This document shows, in pieces, positions 23,673-36,300 of a DNA stretch of 64,000 nucleotides. The DNA lies in contig NW_020170392.1 in NCBI RefSeq assembly GCF_000524195.1, positions 559,341 through 623,340 of the forward strand, in the 5' to 3' direction. Below the pieces are notes generated by a model. The model ran no database searches, was not told the DNA's origin, and was given only the letters and a program-made list of their open reading frames with translations. Positions within the stretch are counted from its first letter, which is position 1. Every line of letters begins with the position of its first letter. Source of the stretch: Echinococcus granulosus (taxonomy: Eukaryota > Platyhelminthes > Cestoda > Cyclophyllidea > Taeniidae). The translations under genes were made by a program, and so were the position numbers.

Positions 23673-25527
23673 GCCGAACCTTTCACCGGTCAAACATCCA
23701 GCATTCTTTAGACTTCCGGGGCAGCTTGATTTATCGGTGAATGGACGCATAAATACTAGCGAAAAGTGGTCATTTTCTTTGTTGCACAACTTTAGAAATG
23801 GCGCAGCAACTAATCAACCCAAGGACCCAAGTTTTGGTAATCACCCGGTCCGGAAGCGTGGTCTCAGAAAGCTAGCATCGCGATCAAATCAAGAAGACTT
23901 TAGGATTGTTATTAAACGCAAAAAGAAGCGCATTATTGTGAGTTTGTTAAATATTTTAGCATAAAATTGCCTCAACTATTAGGTCGCTGGTGGAGCTGGA
24001 TTTGTGGGTTCGCATTTGGTCGACAGACTCATGCATCAGGGACATTTCGTAACCGTTCTTGATAACTTTTTCACTGGAGACAGGCAAAATATTGAGCAGT
24101 GGAATGGGCATCCTCATTTCGCATTCATCCAGCACGATGTTTCCAATCCAATTTACCTAGAAGGTTTGTTTAGATGGCGTAATAAAGTCTTCAACCTACT
24201 GCCTCTTTACATATCCATTTAAATTATTTATTTTATATTTTTTGTGTTCTTTAGCTGATGAAATCTACCATTTGGCATCTCCAGCCTCGCCACCAAACTA
24301 CATGACAAATCCGATTAAAACGCTGAAAGCCAATCTACTTGGATCCATTAATCTCCTTGGTTTGTCATTTCAATGTTACTCTTGACTAGAAGTGGACGTC
24401 TTTCTTTCATTCTAACCACTTTTTGATTCAGGGTTAGCTCGGCGAGCCGGGGCCACGTTTCTTTTTGCCTCATCCTCCGAAGTCTACGGTGGTAATCTTG
24501 CTGTTTAGCCCACCCTTTATGACTCCGATGAGCTTCACCAATCCATTGTTTTTTGACAGATCCTATGGCGCATCCACAGTCAGAGTCCTACTGGGGGAAC
24601 GTGAACCCCAACGGTCTTCGCTCCTGCTACGACGAGGGTAAGAGGGCCGCGGAATCTCTTGCCTATGCATACCTCCGAAGGGTAAGCGGGAAGAGTTAAT
24701 ATACGTCATGTTATTTTTCATAGGAGGGTGTACCTATTCGTGTGGCTCGCATTTTTAATACCTACGGTCCACGCATGCAGTTTCACGATGGTCGAGTTGT
24801 CAGTAACTTCATTTTGCAGGCCCTCTCCAATCAGGATATTTGTGTGAGCTTTCATCGTCAATAACCAAACCTACTGAACATGCGCTTCTCTACTAATTTA
24901 TTCTTCTCCATCCTCCAGCTTTATGGCGATGGCAGTTTCACGCGTTCTTTTATGTATGTGTCTGATCTGGTTGATGGTTTGATCCGCCTCATGAACTCAA
25001 ATGTCACTGATCCCGTCAACTTGGGCAACCCTCATGAATTTAGAATTCAGGAATTGGCTGACATTGTCAAGAATCTCACTGGTGTGTTTACTCTCCTTTT
25101 TTTGACGTGACTTTTCCCTAGTTATGTTAACTCTAGATGTAGTTAAACCAATCAAGCTTTTTTATTCTGCTTAAAATGAGCTTTATGGGCTTACTATTTT
25201 TTGGATAAAAGATTTTTTGCACTTTTCCTTTCTTTAAACAAAATCACTTTGTGATAAAATGCGTCGTGCTGTGAAGCTTTTCATTGTTCAATTTTGTTGC
25301 TATCTTTTCATTCAGAAAGCTCTTCGAAGGTGGTTAAGTGTCCGGAAGCTGTGGACGATCCAAAACGACGGAAACCGGACATAGCGAGAGCCAAGAACCT
25401 CCTAGGTTGGGAGCCAAAAGTGCAGCTCTGGGAGGGTCTTCGGCTAACCGTTAAGGCATTTCGTGAATCCCTCCACAATAGCTCTACTTTCCACCGTTCA
25501 GAACAGTACCTTTTGCATGGAAACTAG
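23673..25527 (+). CDS. UXS1: UDP-glucuronate decarboxylase (UDP-xylose synthase), 5' end missing
   Basis: Eight exons join in phase: 23673-23937, 23983-24163, 24255-24359, 24432-24491, 24560-24681, 24724-24843, 24919-25081 and 25316-25527, giving 408 residues to a TAG. This SDR enzyme converts UDP-glucuronate to UDP-xylose in the Golgi/ER lumen, the donor that starts glycosaminoglycan chains. Visible motifs in order: Rossmann [43 protein letters not shown], catalytic CYDEGKR (Tyr-x3-Lys), [30 protein letters not shown] and RKPDIARAK with LLGWEP. The first exon listed is basic (KRKKKR) and matches the stem region. The N-terminal signal anchor expected of the type II membrane enzyme is not found, so one or more upstream exons are missing from this model. 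Introns are small (45, 91, 72, 68, 42 and 75 nt, then 234 nt). Family assignment is secure. Confidence 0.93.
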
Positions 25528-25735
25528 TTCGCCTGATTACTTCATTTACTATTGACTTGAGCCATCATGTGTACGTTCAATCGACGGCTCTGTTTTTACA
25601 AGCTATTTTTTTTCAAATGGTGACAATCAGACCTACCGATCCTCAGGGTTCGGCTTATTTCTAACTTGTATTTCTGGAGAATGAAACCCTACTTAAATTT
25701 TTTCGTTTGCTTCTTTTCCATCACGCCTTTCCGTG

Positions 25736-25741
25736 AATAAA
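25736..25741 (+). promoter_or_regulatory. polyadenylation signal of UXS1
   Basis: AATAAA lies 209 bases after the UXS1 stop codon, within AT-rich sequence. It is the first canonical signal seen downstream on this strand. Confidence 0.5.
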
Positions 25742-26385
25742 TAATTTTTGGTTTTAGATACTTTTTGCTCAAGGAATTTTAACCACATTTGCTTCATACA
25801 AATTTATGAATTAAAGCTAGCGTACTGACAACCCCTTCTCACCATATGCATGCTCTTCGTGTCTTTCAGTATGAAGTTATAGTTTGCCTAAGCAAACGGG
25901 TCGAGTGGCTTCATTTAAAACTGTCTCTGGATTGCATGTCATTTGCGAGCTCAATTTGTGCTTGTTTTTATGAAAAAAACCTTATTAATGCCTTTTTTAC
26001 AAATGCACTGGCTTATACAAATCAATTGAGAGGCTAATGTAACGTCGTTGGGAAATTACTGTTCTGTAGCTCTAAGAGTACGTTATAAACCATGGAGACT
26101 AAAAGGCCCACGCAGGCAAATCTACACGAAGCTGATGCTATGAATTTGCATCATCGAGAAGAATGGTGTCTGCTTTATTAGTGGTAGTACGTGCTGTAGG
26201 TCTGGTCGGGATTCTCGAATCTCTCATCATCTGCAAGGCGAACTGAATCGGACAGGGGTTGATTTGGAAGACAGTGCTGAAGGGTGAAGAGCGGTCTAGA
26301 GTGAGCGCATGCTATTTACCAACCGCTTTTCCTCTTAATATTTGCCTAAAAACAAAATTAGGATGAGGGTGTCATGTTCCTAGGC

Positions 26386-26725
26386 TGGCACAGATGGTTG
26401 CCCTCGGGGATATGCAGCAAGCATATCCTGGAGGTCGATTTCAAACCATTGGAACCTGGTTTCACTCCGTAGTCACTGCATAGAACTCCAAATAAGTCAT
26501 TGACCAAGCGTAGACACCGTTTTAGCCCTTCTCCAATGTGTCTCGTCAGGTTCTGCCTTCCACTGTAGGCAGCTTCATTATGTGAGTTTTAGGTTGGGTA
26601 ACCAGCCGACGAAATCGGACCTCTTTTTCACTTTGATTGGGTTCTCTTACAGATTGCAACAGTGTAGTGGTCCAGGTCATCTCCAAGCGGGTGATGAGGT
26701 CTGTCGGCATAATTTTTTTTTCGTT
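26386..26725 (-). repeat. dispersed repeat family B, minus-strand copy with decayed coding segment
   Basis: Read on the minus strand, this segment aligns without gaps (roughly three quarters identical by eye) to 28.64-28.85 kb on the plus strand. The best block runs from GAGATGACCTGGACCACTAC through CACATAATGAAGCTGCC to GCTAAAACGGTGTCTAC. It keeps an open frame whose peptide has MTWTTTLL, EPN, and HIMKLPTVE before a TGA. The plus copy has matching residues, so the element once coded for something. Family unknown. Confidence 0.6.
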
Positions 26726-27219
26726 ATTAGCGTCGGGAGTGTATGGGAGGCTACAAGCGTGGCCGGAAAGTGGTACCTTCAAAACGGAAGTGTGATCTCG
26801 GGAGAATGAAATGTGTATGTGGTTAAGGTTTATATAACAAATATCAGTTTACAATGGTGAGGGTGTCTAAGTGGGCAGCTTTTTTGAATAAATAACAATA
26901 AATCACTTAGCTCGAATCTGTGGAGCTCATTGCAGCGGAATGTGCTGCAAGCTCTTGGTATTTCTACGGCATAAAAGTAGAATCAAGATTTAAGATAATG
27001 AGACATTTTATAGAATGTAGACTAATTTATTTGCATTAACCTTGTAATTTTAGGCACCAATTTTTAGAAAAAATCTTTTTAAAGGTCATTTGACCGTCGG
27101 TGCACTGCAGCACAAATTTGTCTACTTGTGAAGAATATACAAAACTAAAAAAGGGTGTATCGGTCTTTCCAAAAATCCTTTTGGAAATATTGTGCGACCT
27201 AAATTATTTGCTTGAGTCT

Positions 27220-27382
27220 CGATTTTGGTAACAGGTCACTTAAGGCTCGACCATTGTACCTTCGCCGGGCGACCGGGTCATGCCATTAATCCCCAAGCCC
27301 TTCAATCCGTCGACAACGCCTTTTTTGCCCAAGTATTGTGTCTCCTTTCGTCTTCAAAAAAGTCTTGGGGCGGTACATTAAG
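27220..27382 (+). repeat. dispersed repeat family A, copy
   Basis: It begins TTTTGGTAACAGGTCACTT and continues ATTGTACCTTCGCCGGGCGACC, CCCAAGTATTGTGTC, CTTTCGTCTTC and TCTTGGGGCGGTACATTA. It is the same element as at 28.12 and 45.59 kb and lies only about 0.75 kb from the next copy. Confidence 0.65.
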
Positions 27383-27599
27383 TGCAGTGGAAAGCGAACC
27401 TGATCCTAATGGACAGCTGTTCCGATTTCTACTGATGACTGATAAACCTTAACTTGGCAGAAGAAGGTGGGTCGAATCTTTGGCAAATCCGAATAGAAGG
27501 GTTAAAAATGACGTCTACCATCGGCAACTACCCCAGTCCTGTGTGCAGCAGTTGAGTCATTAATAACAGAATCGGCGTTTGTCGTGAATCATCTGGAAA

Positions 27600-28255
27600 A
27601 GCTCGTTATGGAGCTGCCTACCGAACCTGTTGGAAGATGTGAATCAGGTGAGCACGCGATATTTCCTTCAACTCTCCACTAGCTGCATAAAATTCCGATA
27701 GTTTGATATGGCAGGGCAGCGCTGAGGTGAGAATAAAGAGGTGAGGAGGTATGGACGCGAAACCCCACCTCCACAGAACTGTGCTAAATCCGGTCCTTTC
27801 TTATGTAAGTGCTTTTAGACCAGCGTTCCTACGACTAAGTATGAGCATACGAGATGGCATGCATATTCCCCTTCCTCCAATCCAACTTCTAGGGAGGACA
27901 ATACGCCCCATTCAATGGAAATGCCAATAGGGATCAGTGGCGTGACAGTCAGTTGTCACGTTGTCCGTTAACTGGCGTGGTTGGTTTGTGGGTGTTTTCT
28001 TTACAGCACCGACCACGTTGTGACAGCCCACACAAAAGGTTGGCCGCGAGGAGCACCGTGAAGGACGCTTGAGAGAATAGAGGTGCTATGCACCATGTTA
28101 ATTTTTTTTTAACTCTAGGTTTTGGTAACGAGCCAATTAGGGACGCCGCCACTGCACCTTCGCCAGGTGGCCTGCTCTCCAGGTCACGCCAGTAGCCTCG
28201 TTTCCTTATGTAGTGCCTTTTTTCGTCTTCAGGGAAGTCTCGGGACACTACAATG
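27600..28255 (+). repeat. dispersed repeat family A, long copy (about 0.65 kb)
   Basis: This is the most complete copy. The 3' segment (28118-28255) has TTTTGGTAACGAGCCAATTAGG, CCACTGCACCTTCGCCAGG, CTCCAGGTCACGCCAGTAGC and GGGAAGTCTCGGGACACTACA. The segment before it (about 27.70-28.10 kb: GCAGCGCTGAGGTGAGAA, then TGGTTGGTTTGTGGGTGTTTTC, ACCGACCACGTTG) aligns with 45.30-45.53 kb in the same order and, inverted, with about 46.78-46.90 kb. So the unit is a long element, not only the 140-base end piece. No transposase frame was seen, so it is non-autonomous or a remnant. Confidence 0.6.
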
Positions 28256-28624
28256 CCCTATTAAATTTGTATACATATCAAGAATCTTACTTGGAACTCA
28301 TTCGTATCGGTGTGTCGTATGGAAACTTGGTTTTTACAAACACCAAGCAAATATTAAGTCTTTAAAGCAAAGTGAAAGAAAGTAATATGCGAACTTTTGA
28401 CATCAAATAATGATGCCTAGAAGAAATGAATTAGTGTAGCACGAGATACGGAAAGTTCCAAGAGGCGGTTTAATCACCTATCACTTTATGGCATTGTGGT
28501 GAGTTTACATATTTCACATAGCATTTACGTGGTGGGTACTTTAAATGTGACTTTTGACCTAGAGAGACTAACAGTTAACCGGCTGACTGATACAAGACCG
28601 GTGCATCACGTGTCATGCATTTCA

Positions 28625-28870
28625 TGCCAGCAGACTCTATCATGCCATTAGGGATGACCTGGATCACTACATTATTGGCAATTGTAAGTGAGCCCAATCC
28701 ATATGACGCAGAAGTCCAATTTGGTCGGCTGACTACCTAATCTAAGCCTCACATAATGAAGCTGCCTACAGTGGAAGACCGAACCTGGCGGGACTCACTG
28801 GAGAAGTGCTAAAACGGTGTCTACACTTGGTAAATGCGCTATTGGGAGTTTTGTGCATTGCCTGCTTACA
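28625..28870 (+). repeat. dispersed repeat family B, plus-strand copy with decayed coding segment
   Basis: This is the inverted partner of the copy at 26.39-26.73 kb. Its translation keeps GMTWITTLL, EPN, EVQFGRL, and after an in-frame TAA, HIMKLPTVEDRTW. The shared amino acids in the same frame suggest both derive from a coding element that has since decayed. Confidence 0.6.
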
Positions 28871-30314
28871 GAGAAAGATCAGATTCTGATGGATTGAAGT
28901 CAATCTCAATGAATTGCTTTTAGACGGTTTAAGAGCATAACATCCTCTTCATGAATTTTTAAGGCAAGTGTTACTGAGGAAAGCTTAGGTCTCCCTATGA
29001 TGTGAATTCGTTATCTCCGACAAAGATGAAGTTCCGTTGAGGTCAGAGCCAAAGAATGACCAAGGGAAGCTCTGCTGACAACGCTCAAAAGAGAAAGACA
29101 ATTATTTAACGAAACGCTTTTCAGTTTTACACAAACCGAAAATCAGTCCCTGGAGGCGTACTTCCGTGTTGGTGGCATGGTCAAAAGATCGTAAGTGTTG
29201 GTTTTCCCAGCCCTTTCGTACGACATCTAAAACTGTTCATCCACATTACTGTGCTTTATTAGGATTTCAGAAAACTTCGGCTAGATGTGATACCGTTGGT
29301 GCAATATCGATTTAGCTCCTACTTGGGGCAGTATAATTGTATTTGAGAGTTTATCTAGCTGGGTGTTGAACTACGCGACCACTACATTAGACGAGGCGTG
29401 TACTTTTACGCCAAGACATATCCTCGGGATCATTCTAGTAGTCTTCCGAATTTCCCGTACGTTAGTAATGTATCTATCCACCTCACCTACATGCTATTAA
29501 TGTTCTCCTAAACATATTAGTACAAATTCTTTAAAAACACCGCAAAATCGGCATTTTTGCACCTTACACAACCAAAGGGCTACTGTGTAATAGATTGGCA
29601 GCAGTTTCACTTCAGCTCAATGGGATGGAACATTCTGTGACTACAGATCCTTTTATACCGCTTGATACTTTAGTGTTCACCACCATTCTGTAGCCTCCTA
29701 GTCTTTGTGCACGTTAACGTTTAGCCTTCTTCTATGCCGTTATGGTTTCTTACGCCTACAAGGTTGACTACAAAGGCCAAAAATAATCAGGCCTTATTTC
29801 ATGAACAAATAATTTATCAACCAAATTGTAAACAAAAATCCAGGAACTTGATGCAAATTTATCGAAATTTACACGGCACAAGCATGCAGAATATTGGTTA
29901 CATAAATGCTTTGAAATGCAATTCATCTGTGGTACTTTTATTTGCTGCTTATCAAAATCTAGGAGCAATTCAAACTCCTACTGCTACAAAGGCCTACAAA
30001 TGATGCTACCAAGTGTGAATGTCTTTAAATTATTTCTCACCGCAGCTTTATAGACATTTTATTGTAAACGGCTAGCAAGGCCCTTAAGTAAGGCAAATTT
30101 TTGCCTCTTCTATAGGCAATTATTTTTTTCGATTTTGTTTGATTATATAAACCTGGGGTCGTCAGCTTTTTTCAACTACTTTAGGTCAACCAATCGTTAG
30201 GACCTGTTCTGTGCGCCAATGCTGGACGCGGATTCGGTTTTTGAGCGCCTCGTAAGGCGAATAATTCCCAATTAAAATTTCTAGTTGAGAGAGGCTACAA
30301 ATCTAGTTCCCAAA
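28871..30314. other. intergenic, no recognised gene
   Basis: AT-rich sequence with one 89-codon open frame (29734-30003) that has no domain and an Asn/Gln/Lys-rich composition typical of chance frames in AT-rich DNA. No repeat copies were recognised. Confidence 0.45.
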
Positions 30315-33300
30315 ATGAGCACCCCTAAGCTCACGGCTGCGCTGAAGGAGTCTTCGATTTTACAGCAGCGCATCACTGACACACTGTCATCAAGGTCTGC
30401 GCGATTTATTTCGCTTATTTTTATTTAATAGATTGCGGCAAGAGCAATGTGTTGGTACAACCATACCAGCCAAGAATTTTGGTGTTCAAGGTGCTCAGTC
30501 GTTCGTTGGGGCTCCTTTAATTTCCGAGGAACTTGTATCTGATAATCCATTTTTGGCATCTGGAGAAGCGGTATGCACGATGTTATTGTTCACTTACTTT
30601 GCGGAGTTTCTTTAAATTTACCATTGCCTGTTAATTCAACTGAATAGCTCATAAATACTCCTTAGCTCAGCACAATTTGGTCGATCACTTTTATGCTTAG
30701 ATTTACATGACCTACTTTTACTCTTTTGCAGTTCCCCAGGCGCACCGTCACTTCAGCTAGCTACGCTGCGATTCCATTTTTCCCCCAACTCAATCAGTTT
30801 GGTAGGTCTCATCACTGCTTATCATTTTTGTGCGCATCGATATCTGTGTTTGGCGCAGTTTATTTAATTTCCTTATTTACTAAATCGGGCATTTTAATAA
30901 CCTAGAGGTCTCTTTTCTCGTACTATTTGAATTTTTTGCACTCTAGACAACCTTCCTGTAATAAAAATGCCTAAGATTTACGTCCACGTGAACATACAGA
31001 TCTAGCAAACGTAGTAGTGCATGTTTCCGCTACCTGTAACTTTTTAACTTCAAAATTAGTATACGTTTTCTTGATATAATGCGTAAATTGATATGGGTCT
31101 AGCATTTTCCTAGAGTTTTGGTTTCCTCATTTTTCTTCGCGTCCGTAACCTATTTGCAATCGTTTACCTCGTATGCTATAGCTTGCAGTGTTTGTAATTT
31201 GTGGTGTTATTTGCCGAACACCGTGGGGCAGTGTAGTATTATAATGTTAATTTAGTTGAAACTGTGCATATTTTTGCTCCTGTTTTGAGCATCATCCTGT
31301 TTTAACCTACACATTAGTAAGTTAAACTTGTTGAAACCAATTCTGAGGTAAAAGTTTAAAGTATGCTTAATTCCACCGCAGGAAATATGTTTCAGCTTCT
31401 AAAGTTAAAAACTCATCTTATTGGCTTATCAGACTAATGAATATGGTTAGTAGACCCCACTTGAATGCACTGTTGAAGTCTGAGTGATGTCCTATAGTCA
31501 CTTATATTTTGCAAAAGCGCTTGCACAAAACCAAACTCATTCAATTTAAATAAATTATACGGCTGAGTTTTTAGTTTTTTCACCGTCCCAGCCACTACCA
31601 CCCTTTCCACTGGTTCTTCCTCTTAGCGTCAGCCTATCGTATTCAAGTTACACCTTAACTTTCCGCAACTTCAGAATTTTGTTTGTTGATCATTTTTCTG
31701 GTGGAAATTTCGTTGCTTCCTGACAGACGGACAATTTGGGTCCCCTGACTCCATACCTTACCCCTTTTAAACTTATTATTTTCGCATTTTGTGAAGAAAA
31801 AGTGCTGAAAGCTTACAGTATTAGGATTTGGCGTTTTTGCTCCATCCCTGCACCCAGTGCATTTTTTGGACACCAACTTTCGCGTTTTGGCCAAACTATC
31901 TGTCAAGATGTGAAGTATAAGTATTACCCCTTCGAGAGCACGGCAGGTTGTCAATAAGGGAAATGTCTCTTCGTGCTACTACCAATATAGAGCTCTGAAA
32001 GCACTTTAAAAGGCGAGGATCTACGGGTTACACTAGTTTAATAGAATATAACTAGAAGTCTGGAAATGCTGGCGGAACAATTAGCACCGTTCACAGTCGG
32101 TGTGGCGACTGTGATATGATTGAATACTTTTTCAGAAAATTGAAATAAACATCAACACATCACTACCTACCTTTATATCAAAGCGTCAGTCTCACTAGCA
32201 GTCAGTCTTGCCACATCTACCTGCTGAAAATCAGCATAAATGTATGTCCTACCCGATCTATACCTTGTCATCCTTGTATCGTTTGATGGCACATTTGATG
32301 CTTGAATATTACCTTACCCAGGACCTGCTCATAGGATCGATTTCTGTCATGTATCACATACACTAACTGACGAAATTGCACGAAAGCTTATCAAAGTTTT
32401 GCTTACGTGATATATGTTAAGTTGTGAAACCACATTCTTCCCCATGTAGTGGATGTTTAAAGCAGACGTTTTTCAAACCCCATTTTCATTAGCAGCTTTC
32501 CGCCATTGGCAAGCATCCAAGCGCTCCCGATTGGCTTATTTATGCAGAAGGCATCTATTTCGCCCTTGAAATTTCATCAACGTGTTTTATTTCTGTCGTG
32601 TGCACCCTTTCAAGAGCAACTTATTGTCACCCCGTAAGGTAACTACTCATTTTGAGTTAGGACGTGTGGCCGTTGAGACCCTGAGGCAGTCGTTCCCTGT
32701 GCTAGAAACGCTGCCATGAATTGCGTGTCAGGAGGCGGCAGGAGCAGAGCTAGAGTGCCCTCGCCCGTTAATTCTCCTCATCTTTTGCCTGTCTGGCCTT
32801 TTCCCAGCGCGGACAGGCACGCGCGTGTCTGCCCTTCGCGGGAGGATTGGCCACGGACTTGTGCGTCTATTGATTCACTTCAGCGTTGGTATTGCGTGCG
32901 TGCGTACGCATGTGCGCGTCCACGCCTATCAGTTCAGCGTGTGTCCGTAGGACGGACTAAGTTTGTCCCTACCACCCTCCGGTTCTGTGGTGAACTTCTG
33001 CCTTCGGTGGCATCTGACGTTTGTCGGCATAGGTTGACGGACGAAATTCTGTCCCGTTCAGCTGTGAGTCAACGGGCAGCAACACTGGTGACGATAACCA
33101 GTCCCCATGGAGGCACTACAACTGGTGCTGTGGTAGGCACGCTAGGGCCACCACCATCTCAAGTCACTCCCATTGCTCCCGTCTCCACCGCACAACCAGT
33201 CATCATGCCTCTGCAGACCACCCCTCGGCCCTCTGATCCCTCTGCCTTACAACCACCGCCGACGTCCTCAAAACCTGACGGCTCGTGCGATCCCTGTCCT

Positions 33301-36300
33301 CCGCTCATAACCACGACCGCTGGTGCCGTTTCCTCTAATTCCGCTTGCGCTCCCAATGGCCACATTCTTGTGAGTTAAGCAGACACTATTCCTCCCACAA
33401 GGAGCCGCAGCTAATCTACTCTCTCCCTCACCTCAGACTGCTGCTGGCCTCGAATGCGTGGATATGAAACCGGACCCGGTGGCATGTTTGGCTCGAGTGG
33501 GTGTCGATGAACCTCCCGCCATCTTCGGCGCTCCTTCCACCACCACCACCACCGTAGCCGCGGATTTCGGTGCTTCTGCCAACACCCCACTCAATTTCCT
33601 CTCTGCCACAGCCGCTGCAGCTCCCACTGAGCCCCTGCCCTCCTCACCACCCGCCTCCACAACAACGTCCACTGATAACATCGTTGTCCCCATCTCCGCT
33701 GCTCCTATCGCTGCTACCTCCGCCACGACGACAGCTGTAGTGGCAGCGACACCGGCAGCTGTGGTGGTAATGAAGGCAACCTCGGGGAATGAGGGTGATA
33801 GCGGTAGTGGTAGTGGTGGTGGGACTGCTGGCAGCGGCCCCTATCAGTGCATGCATTGCGGCAAGGAGTTTAGGGTGTTGCGCTACTTGGAGAAGCACAA
33901 GCGGATTCACACGGGGGAGAAGCCCTATCAGTGCTGCTTCTGTGGTCGCCTCTTCAATGACTGGCCTAATATGAATCGCCATAAACGCATCCATACTGGT
34001 TAGTTGCAACTAATTATCTTACATCACAGCATATGTACGTCTGACTTCTGGCCAAAATTGATGACTTATTTCGCTGATCCGTGGATTAGTCCTTTACGGC
34101 AAAAGTCAGTTATGCACCGTCTGTGTAGTCGCTTTTTATCTCTACGCATTCAAATCTACACGATTTTGAATATGTAAATGAACATAGCCACCATGGTCAC
34201 TCGCCGAATTGTTGAAAGCTGTTTAATACAACCTTAACCTTAATGCACTTGAGGCTATTTCACAGCGGTTTATCCAACGTTCCGTTGAGTTTACAGGTAA
34301 TCACGTGTCATATGTGTAGTTGTGCTGGCACGTACTTGTGCGACAATGTCTAAGTAGTTGACGATGGTCAAATATCCATCTGTCATAAAAGAAAGTTTTT
34401 TCAGAACTGCATTATTCAGGCGTTTCACCCTCGAAGTAGCTAACCCAATGCTACAAAACAAGCAAATCTCATCCAAACACATGAATCTGACTATCTTCTC
34501 ATAAGTACTCTTATTTATTCACAGGTTACTCATTATTCAATTTCCCAGGATGTGTTGTTTTCTTACAATTTTGGGATTTTGATTGCTGGCACAGCCGATT
34601 ATCAGCCGTTTGAAACGGATATAGTCTTTGTTTATTTTGTAGCGGAATGCTGAAGAGGTCACGTTCATAATGTAGTTTCTTAACCTTGTGATCACCTTTT
34701 GGGTCAGCTGCAGTTTTTTGGTGCGTTGCACTGGAGCCAAGACCTCAGTGGCTTACTGCCGCTGACTTACCAGATACCCACTTTTATTTTGATATGAGTC
34801 AATCTATTCATCACTTCAAGTAATTTGTTTACGGAAAATGGAGTGTTTGTTAAAATGTGTGCACTTACCCCACGATGGGTAGCTATCTATCATTTTTACA
34901 CGGTAATTCATCATGTAAAAATTGGTTTTCTCATTAGTGTTCTGCTTAAATGAATTCTACATCGAATTCATATATTTGGCATCTGAATCATCTCAGGCGA
35001 CGTTTTAAGACTTAAGGATCTGGAAGTGCCTTATGCTCATTCAAGAGGCTGAGGAGATCGAATCCATGGTCATCCTCCTGGCTCGATCGGCATAGAGTAG
35101 TGTGTTATTGTGTCAATCCAAATCAGAAACGGAAGTCATGTACCCTTGGGTTCTATCCGTCAAAGTTGTCTGAGTTCAGACGGATTAAGTGATTGACAAA
35201 GCCGGCGTAGTGAAATATGCTAGTGAATCTAATATCTTTCTACTACTTTTTGCCTCTAACCCTTCTTTATTCCGAAGGACTAGGGGGGTTTCGTTAGGTG
35301 TAGAAGAATTAAACGTTTATCTTCACCTGTTTAGGTGAGCGTCCGTACAGGTGCTCGGTGTGCACAAAGACCTTTTCTCAGCCTGCTGTCTACAACGAAC
35401 ACGTGAAGCGGCACACGGGGGAGCGACCCTACGTGTGTACGGTGTGCTCCAAGGGCTTCCCTCGCGCAGCCCGTCTCGTCGTCCACATGCGCGTGCACAC
35501 CGGTGAGAAGCCTTACCGCTGCCACGTCTGCGATCGTCGCTTCAGCCAGCCTCACCACCTCTCTACTCACATGTAAGTCTCCGACTTCTTCTAAGGCCTT
35601 TCTGATCACCAATGGTTGGGTTTTGTGGAATACTTGAGTGTAACTCAGTGCAAATTGTGCCATCAATGTGGATCGCCGGCTCCATAAAAGTTCCATTTCT
35701 ATTATCAGCCGTTTTTTACTTTTCTAGACCTTTTAAGTAAGTCAGAAATTTGTGTTCGACTGATGTCTATGCAAAACTGTAAACCTTTTTTATTGCTTGA
35801 AACGTGCTTTGAGGCCTAGTTGGATGCCTTATTTAGTCCCTTGCTGAATAGCACAGTCTATGAGTTACTAGTACAAAGAGAAATATAGATGAAAGTTATT
35901 TGGCAACTCCTTTCCACTATCTCAATTCTTTAAAGCGTTCATTCAAGTTTTGGAAGGTGCAAACAAAGTGCTTTCGTAGTGGTCTTCCGATCCACTTACG
36001 GTTGGATTTCTTTGTCTTTCCCTCATTTAGAAGATCATTCATTGCTAAGCATCTGTTGCAGCAACTGATAGGCAAGTTTTCATCTCTTCCTGGGGAAACC
36101 CCTTTTTTGGTAATACCAACAAAATCCCCTCAAAGAAGTAAGTCTCTTTTTCGATTTTGAAGAAGTGCCTTCGAAGGGTGATTGAGTTTTTGTTCAAATG
36201 GCCTCATTCATTACCAATCTGTGCTAACACAGGTGCAGATATCCAAAAGTTCTCCACAAATGTCTCTGCATTAAAATTCGTTCATACCAAGGATCCATTC

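Noticed and set aside
29734..30003. 89-codon ORF upstream of the zinc-finger gene
   Set aside because: Asn/Gln/Lys-rich, no motif, and not in phase with any neighbouring exon.
33433..34009. Antisense ORFs opposite the finger-coding exon
   Set aside because: Low-complexity Ala/Val/Gly translations opposite Thr/Ala-coding repeats; the plus strand has intact C2H2 fingers.
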